Below, one piece after another: positions 7,887 to 17,592 of a DNA stretch of 36,181 nucleotides. The DNA comes from Lishizhenia tianjinensis. Lineage in GTDB: Bacteria; Bacteroidota; Bacteroidia; Flavobacteriales_D; Crocinitomicaceae. Position 1 is the stretch's first letter, and the number at the start of each line of letters is the position of its first letter. The notes beneath the pieces were generated by a model. The model had not been told where the DNA came from and ran no database searches. It saw only the letters and a list, made by a program, of their open reading frames with translations. The stretch is taken from positions 1 through 36,181 of the forward strand of contig CAMBBW010000006.1 in assembly GCA_945863425.1 (NCBI GenBank), given 5' to 3'. The position numbers were made by a program, and so were the translations under genes.

Positions 7887-8822
7887 TTAAGATATTACAA
7901 AATGGGATGAAATAGATTCGTTGTTGATTAATCGCCTGATAACATCTGCGAATAAATCTGAAACAGAAACCACTCTGATTTTATCACATGCTCGTGACAA
8001 TGGAATTGTATCAGTAACAACCAATTCAGTTAATTTAGAATTAATAATTCTATCGTATGCAGGGCCGGAAAGAACAGCGTGTGTACAAAACGCACGGACA
8101 CTTTTGGCTCCCTTCGAGATAAATAGATCTGCAGCTGTTGTTAATGTACCAGCTGTATCACACATATCATCAATAATTACTACATCTTTCCCTTCAACAT
8201 CACCAATAACTGTCATTTCAGCAATTTCATTGGCTTTTTTTCTATTCTTGTGGCAAAGTGCAAGTCCTGTATTTAATTTTTTAGCGTATGAATTGGCTCT
8301 TTTTGCACCTCCAACATCTGGAGCAGCCAAAACAACATTCTCCAAGTCTAATTTTTCCAATTCTTTCATAAACAAAGTGGATGCAAAAAGATGATCTACC
8401 GGAACCTCAAAGAAGCCCTGAATTTGATCCGCGTGTAAATCCATAGTAATAACACGATCAACTCCTGCGGCCATCAACATATTTGCTACCAACTTAGCTC
8501 CAATTGCAACCCTTGGTTTGTCTTTTCTATCTTGACGTGCAAAACCGAAATAAGGAATTACAGCAATTATTTTTCGCGCGGAAGCTCTTCTAGCGGCATC
8601 AATAAGTAACAATAATTCAAAAAGATTATCACTTGGCGGCATCGTGGATTGAATTAAAAACACATCTTGACCACGTACCGTTTCTTCAAAGGACGGTTGA
8701 AATTCACCATCACTGAAGACAGTTACTTTCACATCACCAAGTCCTGTACCATATGATTTTGATATATCAAGCGCTAATTTTTCAGAAGAACGACCAGAAA
8801 ATAATTTTACTCCGTATGACAC
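7887..8822 (-). CDS. prs: Ribose-phosphate pyrophosphokinase
   Basis: KLFSGRSSEKLALDISKSYG, VFLIQSTMPPSDNLFELLLLIDAARRASARKIIAVIPYFGFARQDRKDKPR, DVVIIDDMCDTAGTLTTAA (PRPP-binding). Confidence 0.97.
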   Translation of the reverse strand: MSYGVKLFSGRSSEKLALDISKSYGTGLGDVKVTVFSDGEFQPSFEETVRGQDVFLIQSTMPPSDNLFELLLLIDAARRASARKIIAVIPYFGFARQDRKDKPRVAIGAKLVANMLMAAGVDRVITMDLHADQIQGFFEVPVDHLFASTLFMKELEKLDLENVVLAAPDVGGAKRANSYAKKLNTGLALCHKNRKKANEIAEMTVIGDVEGKDVVIIDDMCDTAGTLTTAADLFISKGAKSVRAFCTHAVLSGPAYDRIINSKLTELVVTDTIPLSRACDKIRVVSVSDLFADVIRRLINNESISSHFVIS

Positions 8823-8841
8823 CTTATTGCTTTTTGAGGTG

Positions 8842-8872
8842 CAAAGGTATGCTTTTTTTGCTAAATCACAAA
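8842..8872 (-). promoter_or_regulatory. Bacteroidota-type promoter TTTG-N19-TACCTTTG for prs-rplY
   Basis: Reverse complement reads TTTG TGATTTAGCAAAAAAAGCA TACCTTTG, a full match to the -33/-7 consensus with 19-nt spacing. About 16 nt leader before the prs ATG. Confidence 0.75.
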
Positions 8873-8904
8873 AGGGATTTAAGCGAATTTCGACTACCTA
8901 TCAA

Positions 8905-10197
8905 TCAATGATGGCTAATTGAAATGTCTTTCTTAGACGAATCCTGCCCATTCTGTTTAAAAAGCAACCAAAATAAAATAGCAACTACCAACGAATACGC
9001 TGCAAAGAATGTCCAGGTTCCTGTCCAATCCGTTGAACCATCTGGGAATTTGTAGTAATGATCAATCATCCAACTACTAGCAACCGTTCCAAAATAAGCA
9101 CCAAAACCATTCGTCATCATTATGAACAAGCCTTGGGCACTGGAACGAATACGGGGGTTTGTGGTCGTTTCAATGTACATTGAGCCTGAAATCAAGAAAA
9201 AATCAAAAGCCATCCCGTAAACAATGCAACTCAGAACAATAAAAATGCTTCCATAATCAGTGCCGCCTATTGAAAAGAAGCCATAACGCAATACCCATGC
9301 AATCAGGGCAAATAGCATTACTTTTTTCATTCCAAAACGCCTCAAGAAAAAAGGAATAGAAAGAATAAATACCGTTTCTGAAACTTGTGAAATGGAATAT
9401 ATTATGGTTGAATATTTCTCAACAATCGAGTCTTTCGGGAAACTGCTTAAATACGCGTCGCCATACATATTAGAAAGTTGTAATGCAGCTCCCAACAGCA
9501 TGGAAAAAACAAAAAACAATGCCATTTGATAATTTCCAAATAATTTAAAGGCATTTAATCCAAGTAATTCAATCAAGGTTTTTTTCTCAGTCGTTTTTTC
9601 TTCAGGTTTACAAGCCGGTAGGGTAAATGCATATATTCCCAATAAAATGGCAATTGATCCTGCTATTACAAACTGCATTGAGTTGTCTTTACTTCCTGAT
9701 AAATTCGTTGTCCACATAGCCAAAATAAATCCAATAGTTCCCCAAACGCGGATCGGAGGAAAATCTTTCACTACGTCAAAATGAAACATATTTAAAATAC
9801 GATACGAAATAGAATTGGATAATGAAATTGTTGGCATATAACAAATCATTGCTGCGAATATAACCCAATAGAGTAAATCATATTCTGGCATGGTAGAAAA
9901 AAACGAGTTTTGCCCTTGAAGCCAAGATAGATTTGGCACCATCAATAAAAAACAACCATATAAAATATGTAATAATCCATACAATCGTTCTGCTCGCATC
10001 CATTTGTCAGCTATGATTCCAATAAGTGACGGCATTAAAATTGACGATAGTGCTAGGGTTGAAAAAATTGCGCCAAACTGACCAAAAGACCAACCTTTAC
10101 CTTCTGTACAATAGGTTCCAATGGTAGTTAACCAAGCTCCCCACACATAAAACTGCAGGAAACTCATTAAGGTAAGTCGGGTTTTTACAGTGTTCAT
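8905..10197 (-). CDS. MFS nucleoside:H+ symporter (NupG/XapB-like)
   Basis: MNTVKTRLTLMSFLQFYVWGAWLTTIGTYC...FGAIFSTLALSSILMPSLIGIIADKWMRAERLYGLLHILYG; multiple TM segments; typical Bacteroidota nucleoside permease. Confidence 0.85.
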   Translation of the reverse strand: MNTVKTRLTLMSFLQFYVWGAWLTTIGTYCTEGKGWSFGQFGAIFSTLALSSILMPSLIGIIADKWMRAERLYGLLHILYGCFLLMVPNLSWLQGQNSFFSTMPEYDLLYWVIFAAMICYMPTISLSNSISYRILNMFHFDVVKDFPPIRVWGTIGFILAMWTTNLSGSKDNSMQFVIAGSIAILLGIYAFTLPACKPEEKTTEKKTLIELLGLNAFKLFGNYQMALFFVFSMLLGAALQLSNMYGDAYLSSFPKDSIVEKYSTIIYSISQVSETVFILSIPFFLRRFGMKKVMLFALIAWVLRYGFFSIGGTDYGSIFIVLSCIVYGMAFDFFLISGSMYIETTTNPRIRSSAQGLFIMMTNGFGAYFGTVASSWMIDHYYKFPDGSTDWTGTWTFFAAYSLVVAILFWLLFKQNGQDSSKKDISISHH

Positions 10198-10793
10198 TCC
10201 ACTCTTTTTTGGATTTCATCACGAATTTTAGAAGCGGCCTCATAATCTTCGTTGTCTAAGGCTTCTTTCAACATATTTTCTAGATCATCTTTTGTTGCGT
10301 TACCTAAAGCACCGCCATCCGAACCAAAATCTAATTCGTCTTCATCATCGTCAAGGTCGTCCATATCCTCCATGTCAAACTCATCATCAATGAGGGTCCC
10401 GGCATCCTTTAAAATTTTATCATAGGTGAAAATTGGACAATCAAAGCGGACACCAATAGCAATTGCATCAGAAGTGCGCGAATCAATTTCAGTTAAAACG
10501 CCCTCTTTTGAACAAACAATCTTGGCAAAGAAAATACCCTCATCAAATTTGTAAATGATTATTTCCTTTACTTCAATTTCGTAAGCAATGGCAAAACTTT
10601 TAAACAAATCATGTGTAAGTGGTCTATTGGGTTTCATTTTCTCCAATTCAACTGCTATCGCCTGTGCCTCAAACCCCCCAATCACAATAGGGAGTTTACG
10701 CTTCCCGCCTACCTCAGTAAGCATTAAAGCATAGGCTCCAGATTGAGTTTGACTATAAGACAATGCTGAAATGATTAATTTAATTTTTTGCAT
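10194..10793 (-). CDS. Bifunctional nuclease family (DUF151) protein with C-terminal UVR motif
   Basis: GAYALMLTEVGGKRKLPIVIGGFEAQAIAVELE...RPLTHDLFKSFA...EIDSRTSDAIAIGVRFDCPIF. Acidic linker, then LENMLKEALDNEDYEAASKIRDEIQKR. Confidence 0.92.
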   Translation of the reverse strand: MQKIKLIISALSYSQTQSGAYALMLTEVGGKRKLPIVIGGFEAQAIAVELEKMKPNRPLTHDLFKSFAIAYEIEVKEIIIYKFDEGIFFAKIVCSKEGVLTEIDSRTSDAIAIGVRFDCPIFTYDKILKDAGTLIDDEFDMEDMDDLDDDEDELDFGSDGGALGNATKDDLENMLKEALDNEDYEAASKIRDEIQKRVE

Positions 10794-10802
10794 GCGCTAA
10801 AA

Positions 10803-11744
10803 TTAATTTTGGCCAGCTTTGAACTTCCTAATTGCTTCTGTTAATTTTGGTAATACTTCAAATGCGTCTCCAATAACTCCATAATCAGCTGCTTTGAAAA
10901 ATGGTGCTTCCTGATCAGTATTAATTACCACAATGACTTTTGAACCATTAACACCAGCCAAATGTTGAATCGCACCAGAAATACCAGCGGCAATATATAA
11001 GTTTGGGCGAATAGCCACACCGGTTTGTCCAACATGTTCATGATGGGGTCTCCAGCCAATATCAGCAACTGGACGAGAACACGCAGTTGCCGCGCCCAAT
11101 GATTTTGCAAGATCTTCTACCATGCCCCAATTCTCTGGGCCCTTTAATCCCCTTCCTGCAGAAACAACTAATTCGGCTTCTGGTAAAGGAATCTCGCCTT
11201 CCGGCTTTTTTGTTGTAATTAATTTAATTCGTCCTGTTGCCGCTCCCGAGTTAATTTCCTCAACACCACATGCACTACCCGTTATTTCAGGCTGAATGCT
11301 ATTTGGAAGTAGCGAAATAATTCGTTTTGCAGAATTCACTTTCACAAAACCAAATGCTTTCCCTGAAAATACATTTACTCGGATTGCATTAGATTCGTTC
11401 GGGACATCTGTTGCACCGGAAACAAGACCTGCATTTAATCGAACGGATAAACGAGGGGCAATGGCTTTAGCTGTCAAATCGTGTGAAAAAATAATGGTTG
11501 TTGCCCCGGTTTTTTCAGCAGCAAACACCACTAAATCAAGTAATTGTTGATGATCTTCTATTGAGACAGAACGATCGACCATTACTGAAGATGCCCCATA
11601 TTCACCAAGCTGAGTAAGAACATCAGCAGCAGTATTGCCGTTCGTAATTACAGAAACTCCATCTCCTAATTTTTTGGCATAGGTAACAACTTCCTTAGCT
11701 GCTTTCGATAAACCATTTTCTGAATGTATGTAAACTAATGTCAT
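10803..11744 (-). CDS. etfA: Electron transfer flavoprotein subunit alpha
   Basis: VVSAGRGLKGPENWGMVEDLAKSLGAATACSRPVADIGWRPHHEHVGQTGVAIRPNLYIAAGISGAIQHLAGVNGSKVIVVINTDQEAPFFKAADYGVIGD. Confidence 0.97.
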   Translation of the reverse strand: MTLVYIHSENGLSKAAKEVVTYAKKLGDGVSVITNGNTAADVLTQLGEYGASSVMVDRSVSIEDHQQLLDLVVFAAEKTGATTIIFSHDLTAKAIAPRLSVRLNAGLVSGATDVPNESNAIRVNVFSGKAFGFVKVNSAKRIISLLPNSIQPEITGSACGVEEINSGAATGRIKLITTKKPEGEIPLPEAELVVSAGRGLKGPENWGMVEDLAKSLGAATACSRPVADIGWRPHHEHVGQTGVAIRPNLYIAAGISGAIQHLAGVNGSKVIVVINTDQEAPFFKAADYGVIGDAFEVLPKLTEAIRKFKAGQN

Positions 11745-11763
11745 TTTATTGATTTTCTATGGA

Positions 11764-12504
11764 TTAAATAACTTTCGCTTCATTGTGTAACAACTGAACT
11801 AATTCATCCATGTTATCAGGCGAAATCATTTTACATGCGCTTTTCGCTACCGGAAGATCATACAGAACATATGATGTCAACTCTTGAATCTCAACCGCAG
11901 GAACAACGGTCAGTTGTCTTGTGCGAGCGGCCATTATTCCACGCATATTAGGGATGCGTTGTTCTGCCATTCCTTTGGCGCAAGAAATAACCGCAGGGGT
12001 TGAAACTTCAACTACTTGAACTCCGCCAGCAATCTCTCTTTCTAACGTAATCACATCACCAGCAACATCTAATTTGGAGGCCAATGAAACGAAAGGCAAT
12101 TCTAACGCTTCTGCAATCATCCCTCCAACTTGTGAGCCGTTGTAGTTTATAGTTTCTTTACCAACTAAAACTAAATCAAAAGATTGGTTTTTAGCAAATG
12201 CAGCTATTTGCATGGCTGTAAAATAGGCGTCTTTAGGTTCCGCATCAATGCGCACGGCGTCGTCAGCACCAATAGCAAGCGCTTTTCTCATAATGGACTC
12301 ATCTACCGCATTTCCAACAGTAATAATGGTTACGTTTCCACCAAGGGTTTCTTTCAATTCCAATGCACGCACCAATGCATACCATTCATCATACGGATTA
12401 ACAATGTACTGAACTCCATTTTCATCAAACGAAGTATTGCCCGAAGTAAACGCTATTTTGGAAGTGGTGTCTGGTGCTTTACTTATACAAACTAATATTT
12501 TCAT
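11764..12504 (-). CDS. etfB: Electron transfer flavoprotein subunit beta
   Basis: MKILVCISKAPDTTSKIAF...YIVNPYDEWYALVRALELKE...VLVGKETINYNGSQVGGMIAEALELPFVSLA. Start set to MKILV; the ORF track extends 5 codons further upstream. Confidence 0.96.
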   Translation of the reverse strand: MKILVCISKAPDTTSKIAFTSGNTSFDENGVQYIVNPYDEWYALVRALELKETLGGNVTIITVGNAVDESIMRKALAIGADDAVRIDAEPKDAYFTAMQIAAFAKNQSFDLVLVGKETINYNGSQVGGMIAEALELPFVSLASKLDVAGDVITLEREIAGGVQVVEVSTPAVISCAKGMAEQRIPNMRGIMAARTRQLTVVPAVEIQELTSYVLYDLPVAKSACKMISPDNMDELVQLLHNEAKVI

Positions 12505-12531
12505 AACTAAATTTTGCAACTTGTTTTTATC

Positions 12532-12550
12532 CTTACTTAACCCAAGTAAG
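12532..12550. repeat. Inverted repeat CTTACTT-aaccc-AAGTAAG in the etfB leader
   Basis: Perfect 7-bp arms read directly, with a third AAGTAAG at 12555-12561. Lies between a -7-like box on the minus strand (12563-12570, TAAATTTG) and the etfB start. Confidence 0.6.
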
Positions 12551-12696
12551 TCATAAGTAAGACAAATTTAATGAATTCACACTTTACTTTTCTGGTTTTT
12601 GAAAAAGTGTTAAATAAAAATTAATTCTTATGTAAATAAATGCGGAGAGAAGTTTATTTTGGATCAATTAGACTTAATTTTACGTTAAGAACATTT

Positions 12697-13203
12697 ATGG
12701 AACAAATAATCAATAAAATTCAACAAAGCGGTCTAATCTCAATGGATTTGGCGGAGCTTACACCAAAAAACGAAATTGCAACAATTGACTTATCCGAGCA
12801 GCTTTGGCAAGGATTGGTTTTAAAAGAAAAGGATTTTCGTGGGTGGATAAAAGATAAAGAATGGTCTGTTTATCAAGATAAAGCAGTTTTGATTATTTGC
12901 TCAACGGATGCGATAATTCCAGCATGGGCTTATATGCTTATTGGGGCAGGACTTAGCGGTATTGCTTATACTTTTTCGAACACGAGTAAAGAAGAGCTTA
13001 CTAAGGAATTAATTAGAATGGAAATTGCTAAAATTAATTTAGAGACTTTTCAAGGAGAAAAAGTTATTGTTAAAGGCTGTTCCGATATTCCGTTTCCTGA
13101 ATTTGCTATGCTGGAACTTACTCGTTACTTAATTCCCGTGGTTAAATCTTTGATGTTTGGCGAACCCTGTTCAACTGTTCCCATATACAAAAAAAGGAAT
13201 TAG
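12697..13203 (+). CDS. DUF2480 family protein
   Basis: MEQIINKIQQSGLISMDLAELTPKNEIATIDLSEQLWQGLVLKEKDFRGWIKDKEWSVYQDKAVLIICSTDAIIPAWAYMLI matches the Bacteroidota DUF2480 pattern. Internal ATG preferred over 12640. Confidence 0.82.
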   Translation: MEQIINKIQQSGLISMDLAELTPKNEIATIDLSEQLWQGLVLKEKDFRGWIKDKEWSVYQDKAVLIICSTDAIIPAWAYMLIGAGLSGIAYTFSNTSKEELTKELIRMEIAKINLETFQGEKVIVKGCSDIPFPEFAMLELTRYLIPVVKSLMFGEPCSTVPIYKKRN

Positions 13204-16200
13204 CTTTTCACAAATCGGATTACATCCAATGTTGCATTGTTTTTTTTGATTTTCACAAAATACAACGACGCCCGCAATTTTGAAATGTCAATAGACATTG
13301 TGGTTGATGCAAAATCGAGTGGTGCCTGGTATAAAACACGTCCATTTAAGTCATAAATCTCAAAAAGACATCCTTCAGCCAGTGTTTTATTGTCATGAGA
13401 AAGAACCAACTGATTACTAGCCGGATTGGGATAAAGCGAAAAATGAATGTCTGGTCCATCAACTGGAGGTGGAATCTCGCTAAAATAGGCTTTGAACGGC
13501 GTGTTCTCTGATACATTTCCTTCAAATACGGGGTTTAATGTATCTGTTATATAACCATTTGGCCCCCAATGAGAGAACAAAAACCCTGCTTTTGGTATCG
13601 CATTCATTGTAACCGGAACACCATCAAAATAGATTCCGGTCCACGGATATTCTTCTGGCTGAATCGTGTTTAATTGAATGCTTCCTGATGTGTCTGGCGA
13701 CACTGAGAGCGCCAAGGTTATTTGCTTTTCCAAATTAAATTCAGAAACCAAGTTAGAACGAACAACATTGCTCCGACAAGCTAATTCACTCTTAAATATT
13801 AGGTGATTTTGAATAAATCCATCCATTTGACCTTGAATATTATTAGGGTCACCCCAACGAGCATATTCCATGGGCATTTCAGGTAACATCCCATTAAAAA
13901 ATGCTTGTTCAAATGCTTGAAGCTTATCGTTTTTATAACTTGTATTCATTTGATCAGCATAGCGATTAATGAAGTAATTTCGATACGTTTCATTGGCAAT
14001 GCTTCTTAACCAAATATTGATATATGGAATATTTGGGTCTCTATCCAACATATAGCGAATATGATTGTCTGTACAGCTTGTCCAACCATTTGGCTGCATT
14101 GATAATTCTAAGTCAATTAAACCAAAACGCCATCTGTTTTGAGTCTTGTCCGAACGATAAATTTTGATGTTATTTCCAGGCCAATCTACATTTCCCATCC
14201 AAGATTCTCCAATAATATAATCTGTGTAATGCTTCAAATCAAAGTAATTGTCTGCCTGAGCAAAATAATTAGATTCACTTGGGTTTAATGCAAGAAACGA
14301 ATCATAAGAATTCCAAAAATTATCTACATTACCCTCAACGGCTCGCAACACGAGATTATAAAAGTAACTTAATGAAAGTAACTCTATAGAATCAGAATTT
14401 GCTCCATCATGAACTTCAAAAAACTCTTTGTTAAATTTTTCGCGCAGCTCGTACAACCCAAAGTACTGACCGTTAATATAAACACTTGCCGGTCTGTATG
14501 AAGAATAATAATTCTTTGTTCCCTCACTCATCATGCGAACCTGTGAAGCGTCTTTGTAAGGTAATGAAAGGTATTGATTACTTCCGTTTCTAAGATAAAC
14601 GTCGCTGTAAGTTGTTCTGTTTGGTCTATCTGGAATAATTGGATACTCAACGGGTTTTTCTCCCAAAGCTGCATGCGCAAATGAAAGACGAAATGAATGT
14701 TGAGGTTGTGACCTACTACCTCCAGCGCCGCCATCAGGACGAATCGCTGTATTGGTTTCAAACGCTAAAGGATGACCCGATTCTTCCGTTAAATATGCCG
14801 CGTGGGCTGGTTTTAACCAATCAGAATTGTAATTATCAAAAATTCCTGCAGGGCCATACAAATTCGTTTGGTCTGTTGTAATTAATACTATTGGTGTTGT
14901 ATGATTCACGTTGAATAAATAAGTCGCCACCGTATGATCACTTGGCAGCAGTTCCATGTCCGTAGTTAGTGGGTAAACTTGCGCGCGCAGCACTGTTGTG
15001 GTAGTTACAGAAATCGGTAAATTATAAACTAAAGAATTAAAAGTGGGTGTGGAGCCATCCAATGTATAAACTAATTTGGTGTTTGTGGGTGAATTTGGAT
15101 GGGTAATATTCACCGTGAAAGCATCCTCATAGACACCACTTGAAAAAGTAAAAGCGGGCGAAATCAAGGTGTCTGTATAGGTTGTAGCCGAATTATTTGT
15201 TGCCGCAGGGGAAGGTGTTAGCCACTTTAAAACATCTGTGCCGTCTGTAAATCGACCAATTGAAACATCTCGCACAGGTGATTCAACAACTAATTGACTA
15301 ACAACTATCTCAGAAGGATCTAAAAGCGTAATAGGCTCACCTTGGGTGTCTATTTTAAAATTGGCATGTAACTGAAATCCATTTTCAGGCATAAACACAC
15401 CTGTTAACTCTGTCATTGCAGTTGTTGTGATAGAAAAATCAACATAGGTATATAATTCACCAATAGTTGAAACAACATCAAATGCAATGGTTGATAAAGG
15501 GCCCGCTACAACTCCTGCGGCCTGTAATTCACTTGCTAAAATCAGGATTTGATGACGCGCGCCCCAATACCAATTTCCGTAAGGGGCCGGGTATTCCGTA
15601 TTCGTATTTTGAATCGTTCCGTTGCCAATTTGGAAGTTATTTATTTTTAAATTTGGGCGTTGATTATACAAAGAACCCAAAGAAGAATTACACGCAGCAG
15701 GACTTCCATCCACGAAGGAAACTAAAGTAGAGGCAAATGGTGTGGAAGTCTGAGTGACCACTGAATTTTCTGTATATTGTGTGTTGTTATAAGAACAAAC
15801 ATTAAGCACAATATTACTAAATCCATCCCATTGAAAAGGAGTTGCAAGTGTGTGGGTATTCCATCCAACTGAAGGGTTATAATTCGTTTGTGAAAGCCCA
15901 AATTGGAACGGAATTCCGCCCATCCGATTTTTTCCACTGCAAAAAACCGTTTTGAATTCACCAGGAGCCATTGAAACACCCAAAAACTCCCACTTCTTGG
16001 GATAAACTAAATTATCCGTTAACGAAAACGAGTTTAAATTTACAGTTTGTGAACCTGCGTTATACAATTCAATCCAATCAGGAAAATCGCCGTCCTCATC
16101 TACAATTGTCTGGAAATTTTTATTACACCCTTCGTTAATAATTACTTGGGCAGAAAACCCAAAAGCAAGTAGGAAGCAAGAAAAGAAAAAGGTAATTTTT

Positions 16201-16205
16201 ATCAT
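13200..16205 (-). CDS. Secreted CotH kinase-family protein: lamin-tail-like domain, chitobiase C-term-like domain, CotH domain, T9SS sorting tail
   Basis: Signal peptide; VIINEGCNKNFQTIVDEDGDFPDWIELYNAG (LTD-like); VYTLDGSTPTFNSLVYNLPI (CHB_HEX_C-like); YGLYELREKFNKEF...NIKIYRSDKTQNRWRFGLIDLELS (CotH); SLYPNPASNQLVLS...IRFVKS tail. Confidence 0.9.
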   Translation of the reverse strand: MIKITFFFSCFLLAFGFSAQVIINEGCNKNFQTIVDEDGDFPDWIELYNAGSQTVNLNSFSLTDNLVYPKKWEFLGVSMAPGEFKTVFCSGKNRMGGIPFQFGLSQTNYNPSVGWNTHTLATPFQWDGFSNIVLNVCSYNNTQYTENSVVTQTSTPFASTLVSFVDGSPAACNSSLGSLYNQRPNLKINNFQIGNGTIQNTNTEYPAPYGNWYWGARHQILILASELQAAGVVAGPLSTIAFDVVSTIGELYTYVDFSITTTAMTELTGVFMPENGFQLHANFKIDTQGEPITLLDPSEIVVSQLVVESPVRDVSIGRFTDGTDVLKWLTPSPAATNNSATTYTDTLISPAFTFSSGVYEDAFTVNITHPNSPTNTKLVYTLDGSTPTFNSLVYNLPISVTTTTVLRAQVYPLTTDMELLPSDHTVATYLFNVNHTTPIVLITTDQTNLYGPAGIFDNYNSDWLKPAHAAYLTEESGHPLAFETNTAIRPDGGAGGSRSQPQHSFRLSFAHAALGEKPVEYPIIPDRPNRTTYSDVYLRNGSNQYLSLPYKDASQVRMMSEGTKNYYSSYRPASVYINGQYFGLYELREKFNKEFFEVHDGANSDSIELLSLSYFYNLVLRAVEGNVDNFWNSYDSFLALNPSESNYFAQADNYFDLKHYTDYIIGESWMGNVDWPGNNIKIYRSDKTQNRWRFGLIDLELSMQPNGWTSCTDNHIRYMLDRDPNIPYINIWLRSIANETYRNYFINRYADQMNTSYKNDKLQAFEQAFFNGMLPEMPMEYARWGDPNNIQGQMDGFIQNHLIFKSELACRSNVVRSNLVSEFNLEKQITLALSVSPDTSGSIQLNTIQPEEYPWTGIYFDGVPVTMNAIPKAGFLFSHWGPNGYITDTLNPVFEGNVSENTPFKAYFSEIPPPVDGPDIHFSLYPNPASNQLVLSHDNKTLAEGCLFEIYDLNGRVLYQAPLDFASTTMSIDISKLRASLYFVKIKKNNATLDVIRFVKS

Positions 16206-16215
16206 GTGTCTCGTT

Positions 16216-16247
16216 CAAAAGTAACGAAAAAATGAAATAATAACAAA
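16216..16247 (-). promoter_or_regulatory. Bacteroidota-type promoter TTTG-N20-TACTTTTG for the CotH-family gene
   Basis: CAAAAGTA at 16216-16223 and CAAA at 16244-16247 on + strand, 20 nt apart, read as TTTG-N20-TACTTTTG on the minus strand. Confidence 0.6.
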
Positions 16248-16259
16248 TTATTCGTAACG

Positions 16260-17588
16260 CTACCTATATTTTAAATAGTTTATGACATCTGAAAAATGTA
16301 CTTTAAACTCACCGAGCAACGATTGTTCCTCAAGCCCAAGGAGGTCGAACTGATATCTTTTTCCACTCCAAGTATGAAACACTGAGTTTGTAGTTGTTTC
16401 TTGTATTTCTGGGAAAGCATCTCCCGAATTGAAAACTGTATAATTTTCATATTCTTTGCGCGCCAGAGGAGGAGAAAACAAAAAGCGCGATTTTGACCCA
16501 TCCTGAGTTAGGATTCCTTTAGTATTTAACAATTGAAAAAAAGATTCTTTCTTGTCGTTCAAGGAGAGCATAATAGCATATTTTGGAACAGAAATCGCTT
16601 TGTATTTTCGGACTTCAATGGGATTAAACTCTTCATCCATCTGCGTTTCAATATACGTTTCTGAAATGGAAGTTACACCACCTTGAATAAATGAAATATC
16701 TCCCTCCCAAGCATTTAAAAATTCAGTGGTTGGAAAACTAATGCGTTTCGCTAGTTTATTAATAGCAATCAAAAATTCATCATCCGTATTTTCTCGAAAT
16801 TTCGTAATGTCTAGGTGTAAATTTAAAAGACTTGATGTCTGATCGCTTGGTTTGAAACCAAATCCTTTCTCTTTGATACTCAAGTTTAAAGAGAATTTAC
16901 GATTGATGGCCGTTTTTATTAAAAAATGACTCGAATCGCAATGAATGGAAAGCAGTGCTTTATTTAGTCCAAATTCAGTAAGTCGTTTAGATTGTGTGCT
17001 AATAACAAAAAAGTCTTTTTTAAAGGTGTTATCTTTTAAGAAGGCCTTCCACGTTGATGTTTGATCATTTAATTTAGCGTCAACAATGCGTTTAAATTTG
17101 GAAGATATCTGATTGCCTTTGTAGATAAATGCATAAGATTTATCATAATAAAAGTATAATTTTTCCTTTTTCAATACATATACTTTCTTGGAGCCAATTA
17201 AAGTGTCTTTTATGGGATAAATGATTTTCAAGCGGTTTATTCCCGCCATTACTTTGGAACTATCGGTTAATTCGGTAATTAAACCAAACTCTCCTTTGCT
17301 ATTTCCAAAAACATAGGAATGTTTTCTAAGGTCTATTCCATAATTTTTACTTTGGCTCAATAAAAAGTCATGAGCAATAAAATCTTTGACTGAAACCTGG
17401 TTTTTTTCAGTTATTTTTTCTGATTCTCGAGCAAAATCAATGAGTTTAACTCTACCAATAAATTCTTCATCTGGCAATCGGTCCTCAATGGTTGGGGCGG
17501 CAGGTTTTTCTGAAAAAAAAGGCTTTAGAACTAAAAAAGCGCCCAAGGAGAGGGCAAGTAAAAAAATAAAGAAAACCTTTTTAGCCAT
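16260..17588 (-). CDS. Uncharacterised exported/membrane-anchored protein
   Basis: 442-aa ORF with N-terminal hydrophobic anchor (MAKKVFFIFLLALSLGAFLVLKPFF). Runs 4 nt downstream of the next minus-strand gene. No recognised family. Confidence 0.75.
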   Translation of the reverse strand: MAKKVFFIFLLALSLGAFLVLKPFFSEKPAAPTIEDRLPDEEFIGRVKLIDFARESEKITEKNQVSVKDFIAHDFLLSQSKNYGIDLRKHSYVFGNSKGEFGLITELTDSSKVMAGINRLKIIYPIKDTLIGSKKVYVLKKEKLYFYYDKSYAFIYKGNQISSKFKRIVDAKLNDQTSTWKAFLKDNTFKKDFFVISTQSKRLTEFGLNKALLSIHCDSSHFLIKTAINRKFSLNLSIKEKGFGFKPSDQTSSLLNLHLDITKFRENTDDEFLIAINKLAKRISFPTTEFLNAWEGDISFIQGGVTSISETYIETQMDEEFNPIEVRKYKAISVPKYAIMLSLNDKKESFFQLLNTKGILTQDGSKSRFLFSPPLARKEYENYTVFNSGDAFPEIQETTTNSVFHTWSGKRYQFDLLGLEEQSLLGEFKVHFSDVINYLKYR

Positions 17589-17592
17589 TTAG

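Noticed and set aside
7445-8394. Plus-strand ORFs antisense to rplY and prs (7445..7696, 7921..8394)
   Set aside because: Opposite strand of clear housekeeping genes; no start context or domain support.
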